Below, in pieces: positions 60,691 to 64,000 of a stretch of 64,000 bases of DNA; position 1 is the stretch's first letter, and each line of letters opens with the position of its first letter. The position numbers were made by a program, and so were the translations under genes. The notes beneath the pieces are model-generated. The model saw nothing but the letters and a program-made list of their open reading frames with translations. It searched no databases and was not told the origin of the DNA. The DNA comes from Chloroflexota bacterium (GTDB lineage Bacteria > Chloroflexota > UBA6077 > FW602-bin22 > JAMCVK01), in assembly GCA_023475225.1 (NCBI GenBank), contig JAMCVK010000039.1, positions 1 through 64,000 of the forward strand, given 5' to 3'.

Positions 60691-61242
60691 TCAGGAGTGA
60701 CGCCTAAAGTACCATATTCCGGCCCCAATGACGATTAGGAGAACGACAGCTATAGCCAACATGGTCATTGTCGGTATACCTGGCTGAGGTGATGGTGGAG
60801 TCGGCGTTGGCGTTGGGGCAACTGTCGGTGTTGGCTTCACCGCGGGAACGGTTGGTGTTGGAGTGGCTGGGAGTAGGGTCGGCGTGGGCGTGGCGGCCGG
60901 CTTAGTTGGTGTAGGTGGCAGCGGTGTTGGCGTGGCTGCCGGTGGAACAGGCGTAGGTGTAACCGCCGGCTTGGTTGGGGTGGCTGGGACCGCTGTTGGG
61001 GTCGCGGCTAAGGCGACCTGGTGACACTCCGTACACATAGCATTGGTGCGGCTGGCGTGATCAGCTGGTATCTTCGGTGCACCACCTACCCCCGTTTGGT
61101 GACAAGCGAGGCAATCAGCACGTCCCTCCAGCGAGTGAGGTATCTTGGGTTGATCACTGGGCATGGCCTTAAGGGTGGCTGGAGCAATGATGGTGATGGT
61201 TAGACCCAGAACAAGCAAGAGTATGAGGTAGCGACCTTTCAT
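60691..61242 (-). CDS. Membrane-anchored dihaem c-type cytochrome
   Basis: A 183-residue exported protein. Residues 1-26 are a signal peptide; two haem-binding motifs follow, CLACH (44-48) and CTECH (70-74), with further histidines (PHSLEG, PADHAS) as likely axial ligands. Residues 80-150 are a long Pro/Thr/Ala linker and residues 155-178 a membrane segment ending YFRRHS. It would sit outside the membrane and pass electrons. GGAGG precedes the ATG. The neighbouring ccmE and ccmD-like genes supply the maturation system. Confidence 0.88.
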   Translation of the reverse strand: MKGRYLILLLVLGLTITIIAPATLKAMPSDQPKIPHSLEGRADCLACHQTGVGGAPKIPADHASRTNAMCTECHQVALAATPTAVPATPTKPAVTPTPVPPAATPTPLPPTPTKPAATPTPTLLPATPTPTVPAVKPTPTVAPTPTPTPPSPQPGIPTMTMLAIAVVLLIVIGAGIWYFRRHS

Positions 61243-61385
61243 ATTCCCTCCTTTAACACAAGGTGTACTTTTGGGGATTCCAGATCAGGGTAAACTATCT
61301 CTTCGAGCCTCACCCCCTCGTAATAGTTTGTCGGAACCCCAGCGACCTTGGGGTGGATTATGGCTTAGATAAGTTGGGATCAGTC

Positions 61386-62507
61386 TTAGAAACGGAGCAA
61401 TGCTCCAATGCCCCCATGGGTCAGTAGCCTATCCTTGGCCTTGCCCTTAACTATCTCTACCTCGCTATCTTTAGCTAGGGCCATCTCTACCGCCTTCTCG
61501 ATCAGGCCATCCGTCCTCTCGATCTTCCCTCGACATAGCGGACAGCGGGACACCGTCTGGGCTATAAGATTGCCGCAACGAAGACATTCATAGCCGGAGG
61601 CTATATAACCGTCGGCGATCAGCAGCTGACGCACCCGCCCTTCCTGAAGGAGGAAGAGGGTGTCATCGAGACCTAATGCACCCGGCCCAACTTTACTGGC
61701 GCAAGTAATGAGATTCTCGACCAGCCTTTCTTCCTGCTGTCGTTCGATTTCCTGCTCTATGGCCAGGGTTTCCTGAAGGATATCGGTGGCACTGGCTGTA
61801 ATAGGAACGGCAAAGATGCCACTGATACGGTCAGCCAGCTCTTTAGGAAGCAGGTGGGGTAATTCGGAGGCCACCTCGTTGGCTGCGCCGATGATCAGGC
61901 GGTCAAAGGGCTTGCCTTTATAGTACTCCACCAGCGCCTGAGCAACGTGCTTCAAGTGCCAATGCACGTGGGCCTCGTGATGGCGTTGGTAATTAGCTTG
62001 TGACCAGCCGCCCTGCTTATGCTTGCCAGGGACGAGATCAAAGACCTCTTCTTGCTCCTCGATCTGGCCAAGATAGATGACGAACAGTCTGGCCTTTTCC
62101 TTATCCACCAGCACTACGCCATAACGTTCATACTCGTCAATGAGTTCAACGAGTGGGCTAACATATGGCTGTAGCGTGAAGTGGACGTCGTTTGGTATGG
62201 AGACAGGCAGGTGATAGACTCGCCAAAAATCCTTAGGTGAACAGGAGAAGATGGCTAAACCCTGGCCCTGCTGAGTATACTCCAGGTCAAGAAAAGAGTT
62301 GACCCGTGCCGCTTCCTCCCGCAGAGCTTTTCTTAGTTTTCGATCTTTAATGTTTTTCCTTAATGACTTCAGCAAATCCTTGAAGACCAGGCGGTAAGCC
62401 CTTCGTTCGTTAATAGCTCGAGCGACGTCTAAGTAGACGCTTAGTACCGGCTGGTCAGCGCTGCGCATCTTGAGCAGCTCCTTTAGGTCCCCTATCTTAA
62501 TCATCAA
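61386..62507 (-). CDS. eRF1-like baeRF-family release factor homologue
   Basis: A 373-residue protein. The segment HKQGGWSQANYQRHHEAHVH (GGWSQ at 166-170) is the glutamine loop of the bacterial eRF1/Vms1-like (baeRF) family, analogous to the GGQ loop that hydrolyses peptidyl-tRNA. A later domain has FDRLIIGAANEVASELPHLL, an L7Ae-like part, and a zinc ribbon (CLRCG, CPLCRG) near residue 325. Role is probably ribosome rescue or quality control. It starts four bases after grpE, so both are co-expressed. Confidence 0.8.
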   Translation of the reverse strand: MMIKIGDLKELLKMRSADQPVLSVYLDVARAINERRAYRLVFKDLLKSLRKNIKDRKLRKALREEAARVNSFLDLEYTQQGQGLAIFSCSPKDFWRVYHLPVSIPNDVHFTLQPYVSPLVELIDEYERYGVVLVDKEKARLFVIYLGQIEEQEEVFDLVPGKHKQGGWSQANYQRHHEAHVHWHLKHVAQALVEYYKGKPFDRLIIGAANEVASELPHLLPKELADRISGIFAVPITASATDILQETLAIEQEIERQQEERLVENLITCASKVGPGALGLDDTLFLLQEGRVRQLLIADGYIASGYECLRCGNLIAQTVSRCPLCRGKIERTDGLIEKAVEMALAKDSEVEIVKGKAKDRLLTHGGIGALLRF

Positions 62508-62511
62508 TAAC

Positions 62512-63069
62512 TTACTCCTTTTTCCGCTTAGCTACCTTCACTTGAGCAGGCCGGATGACTCTATCGTAAAGTTTGTAGCCTTCCTGCAGTACCGCGATGA
62601 CCTGTCCATCCTCATATTCGTCGCTTTCCTCGTAAACCACAGCCTCGTGTTCCCAAGGATAAAAGTCCTTCCCCATCGCCTCTATCTTGGTGACCCCTTC
62701 GTTTTCCAATATATTTTGTAGTTTGCGCTCAATGAGCTCTATGCCCTGTAACCAGTTACTATTAAACCGGTTTTCAGGCGTGGCTTCCAGGGCGCGATCA
62801 AAGTCATCAAGAACAGGCAAAATCTTCAGGATGATATTTGCCTTGGTGAATTTTAGCCCTTCCTCTTTCTCCTGCTCTACCCGTCGTTTATAGTTGATAA
62901 AATCAGCTTGTACCCGCTGCAAGAGTTTGAGATATTCCTCTCCTTTACGGTTCGCCTCCTCTAGCTCTGCGCGTAGCGTTTCTAACTCGTCCTGCTCTGG
63001 GGTTACAATTGTTTCGGCCTTCTCTTGCTCCTCGGGTACAGCCTCTTGGGATTCTATGTGCTCTTCCAT
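62512..63069 (-). CDS. grpE: Nucleotide exchange factor GrpE
   Basis: A 185-residue co-chaperone of DnaK. An acidic N-terminus leads into a long coiled coil (LETLRAELEEANRKGEEYLK), then the four-helix part (RVQADFINYKRRVEQEKEEG, VLDDFDRALE) and the beta domain (VYEESDEYEDGQVIAVLQEGYKL broken as seen). ATG 63069 has GGAGGAA upstream; ATG 63093 is in frame but lacks such a site. dnaK and dnaJ are not adjacent here. Confidence 0.96.
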   Translation of the reverse strand: MEEHIESQEAVPEEQEKAETIVTPEQDELETLRAELEEANRKGEEYLKLLQRVQADFINYKRRVEQEKEEGLKFTKANIILKILPVLDDFDRALEATPENRFNSNWLQGIELIERKLQNILENEGVTKIEAMGKDFYPWEHEAVVYEESDEYEDGQVIAVLQEGYKLYDRVIRPAQVKVAKRKKE

Positions 63070-63164
63070 TCTTTCCTCCGCCGAGACTCGCATCGTTTGG
63101 TAACTATTGATCCATAATATAACGTAAGGGACTTAATACACCTTGTCAAGATAGAGAGAGGGTA

Positions 63165-63203
63165 TTGAATGTCTCCCCCCAAACCCCCGCAGGGGGTTCA
63201 AGG
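63165..63203. repeat. Dispersed palindromic repeat, copy 2
   Basis: Second copy of the unit seen at 60443-60480, differing by one G/A change and one extra C. It carries the same AACCCCCGCAGGGGGTT hairpin and lies in the grpE upstream gap. Confidence 0.65.
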
Positions 63204-63267
63204 CGGCCCTGCGCTTTTTACTCCGGGGCACCCTCACCCCCTTAATTCCCCTCTCCCGCTTTGCGAA

Positions 63268-63296
63268 AGTAGGGGCGAGGTCACCTCGCCCCTACT
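63268..63296. repeat. Perfect palindrome, dispersed-repeat type
   Basis: AGTAGGGGCGAGGT and ACCTCGCCCCTACT are exactly complementary with one base between, a 14-bp stem. It lies at the 3' side of the partial minus-strand gene. No clean U tract follows, so a mobile palindromic repeat is more likely than a terminator, although it may also stop transcription. Confidence 0.6.
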
Positions 63297-63304
63297 AGGG
63301 CTCT

Positions 63305-64000
63305 CTATTTTGCGGTGATCCTGATCCCTTCAATAAGGACGCGGCTGTCCGTTGCTTCTTGCCCGTACCTCTTGGTCACCGGTAAGCGCTCAACGCTGGC
63401 TGGTAGATAGAGTCCAAACTCCAGGACATAATATCCTGGCGGTAGAGTTGGCCCTATGGCGATCTCGTGTCTATCTGGAACCAACTCACCCACCTTCCAT
63501 AAGGATGTTGGGTAGTCATTATTCTGTGGCTCGCTATCGTGTTGGGCGACGATATGCCCAGTATCATCTAAGAGATGAGCGAACACCTTGTAGTTTTTCT
63601 TCAAAGGTTGGTGAGCTTGCCAGTAAATGGTCAATCGCATCTTCTCCCCGGGAGAGACCACTGGGCGGTCAAGGTCGTAGCCAAGAAGGTCGATCTGGTC
63701 ACCAAAATTGGCTTCAAGGTGATGCTGGATTTTATCGGCTAGATGTTCGATGTCCCCAATGGTGATCGTCTGCAAGGTAGCACTGGTGCCCGAAGCCACA
63801 CCGGCTGCATCTAAAATGGGCAGTCTCTCCAGCGTTGCTGGATCGTAAACGCCGACTACGAGGCGATAAGAGCTGGCTGGGGGAACTTTGGGGATCTTCA
63901 GGTGGTGATAATATGACACGGGCTTATCCTCCGGCCATAGGCTTGTGGTCGTCCTGATATCTTGTTGGCTCAGCAGGCGACCCCTGGGATTGACCAGATG
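63305..64000 (-). CDS. C-terminal part of a membrane glycosyltransferase-like protein (partial)
   Basis: The frame is open from the right window edge to a stop at 63305, giving at least 231 residues. GTG 63919 is only an internal codon: upstream codons (LVNPRGRLLSQQDIRTTTSL) continue without a stop. The sequence is a beta-sandwich with LLGYDLDRPVVSPGEKMRLT, IYWQAHQPLKKNYKVFAHLL and PPGYYVLEFGLYLPA, the C-terminal domain found on Chloroflexi GT39/ArnT-like proteins. The membrane domain would lie beyond the window. Confidence 0.75.
   Translation of the reverse strand, partial: HLVNPRGRLLSQQDIRTTTSLWPEDKPVSYYHHLKIPKVPPASSYRLVVGVYDPATLERLPILDAAGVASGTSATLQTITIGDIEHLADKIQHHLEANFGDQIDLLGYDLDRPVVSPGEKMRLTIYWQAHQPLKKNYKVFAHLLDDTGHIVAQHDSEPQNNDYPTSLWKVGELVPDRHEIAIGPTLPPGYYVLEFGLYLPASVERLPVTKRYGQEATDSRVLIEGIRITAK

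Noticed and set aside
63268-63296. A plain intrinsic terminator for the partial glycosyltransferase gene
   Set aside because: There is no U tract immediately after the stem on the minus strand; the perfect long palindrome looks more like a dispersed repeat, although termination cannot be excluded.
1-64000. A genome-wide reassignment of UGA to an amino acid
   Set aside because: Many clear genes (for example rpe, recN, nfo, the MalF-type permease) end at UGA at the expected family length, so only the glutaredoxin UGA is special.

Overview
The window looks like a chromosomal segment of an uncultured, anaerobic or thermophilic Chloroflexi-type bacterium (Anaerolineae/Dehalococcoidia-like). This is inferred from several features: exported proteins with Pro/Thr 'PTPTP' linkers, an exported repeat protein ending in a YLPAILR-type tail, the C-terminal beta-sandwich of a Chloroflexi-style glycosyltransferase at the right edge, a CXXXY-type CcmE, a T-box leader on leuS, and Gram-positive-like gene order (rpe-rpmB-asp23-fakA; tlyA-nadK-recN). 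UGA and UAG are ordinary stops in most genes, with one striking exception (below). No rRNA, tRNA or CRISPR array was seen.

Layout. 1-234 holds the edge of an insertion sequence and a consensus promoter buried in two LacI-type operators. 235-8293 is a sugar or sugar-acid catabolic operon: LacI regulator, class II aldolase, zinc alcohol dehydrogenase, D-2-hydroxyacid dehydrogenase, an ABC importer without ATPase, and a PHP hydrolase. 8460-13984 (minus) carries an aminotransferase, a lone molybdenum-hydroxylase large subunit, a YgeY-like M20 hydrolase and an Xre-cupin regulator. 14099-15530 is an ArsA-type ATPase with a small charged partner. 15582-18408 is leuS with a leucine (CUC) T-box. 18439-31939 is a large catabolic cluster under a FadR-type regulator: creatininase, D-cysteine-desulfhydrase-like enzyme, deacetylase-type amidohydrolase, MttB-family methyltransferase, peptide-type ABC importer without ATPases, UroD-like methyltransferase, SHMT-like enzyme and an FGGY kinase.

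32058-47685 is mostly housekeeping: a methyltransferase, a secreted subtilisin, tlyA, nadK, recN, a short ArgA-like acetyltransferase, two Nudix hydrolases, a glycosyltransferase, yifB/comM, hydantoinase, rpe, a frameshifted small membrane protein, rpmB, a DUF1858 protein, asp23 and fakA. 47764-55302 is an accessory island. Its core is a tightly packed minus-strand operon encoding a BrxC/PglY (DUF499)-like ATPase, a short PglZ, an antitoxin-toxin pair, a DUF1156 adenine methyltransferase and an unknown 129-residue protein. It resembles a stripped-down BREX/Pgl phage-defence locus with a toxin-antitoxin pair inside the operon. A PD-(D/E)XK-like protein converges on it.

55336-64000 carries a sulfite-oxidase-like molybdoprotein, a NifU-type protein, an exported repeat protein beside an RHS remnant, endonuclease IV, a glutaredoxin-PDZ fusion, cytochrome c maturation genes (CcmE, CcmD-like), a membrane-anchored dihaem cytochrome, an eRF1-like (baeRF) protein paired with grpE, dispersed GC-rich palindromes, and a partial membrane glycosyltransferase.

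The main finds are: (1) an in-frame UGA at 59189-59191 exactly where the glutaredoxin catalytic cysteine belongs, followed by a hairpin that fits bacterial SECIS rules, so a probable selenocysteine glutaredoxin-PDZ protein; and (2) the minimal BREX-like operon with an embedded toxin-antitoxin module.
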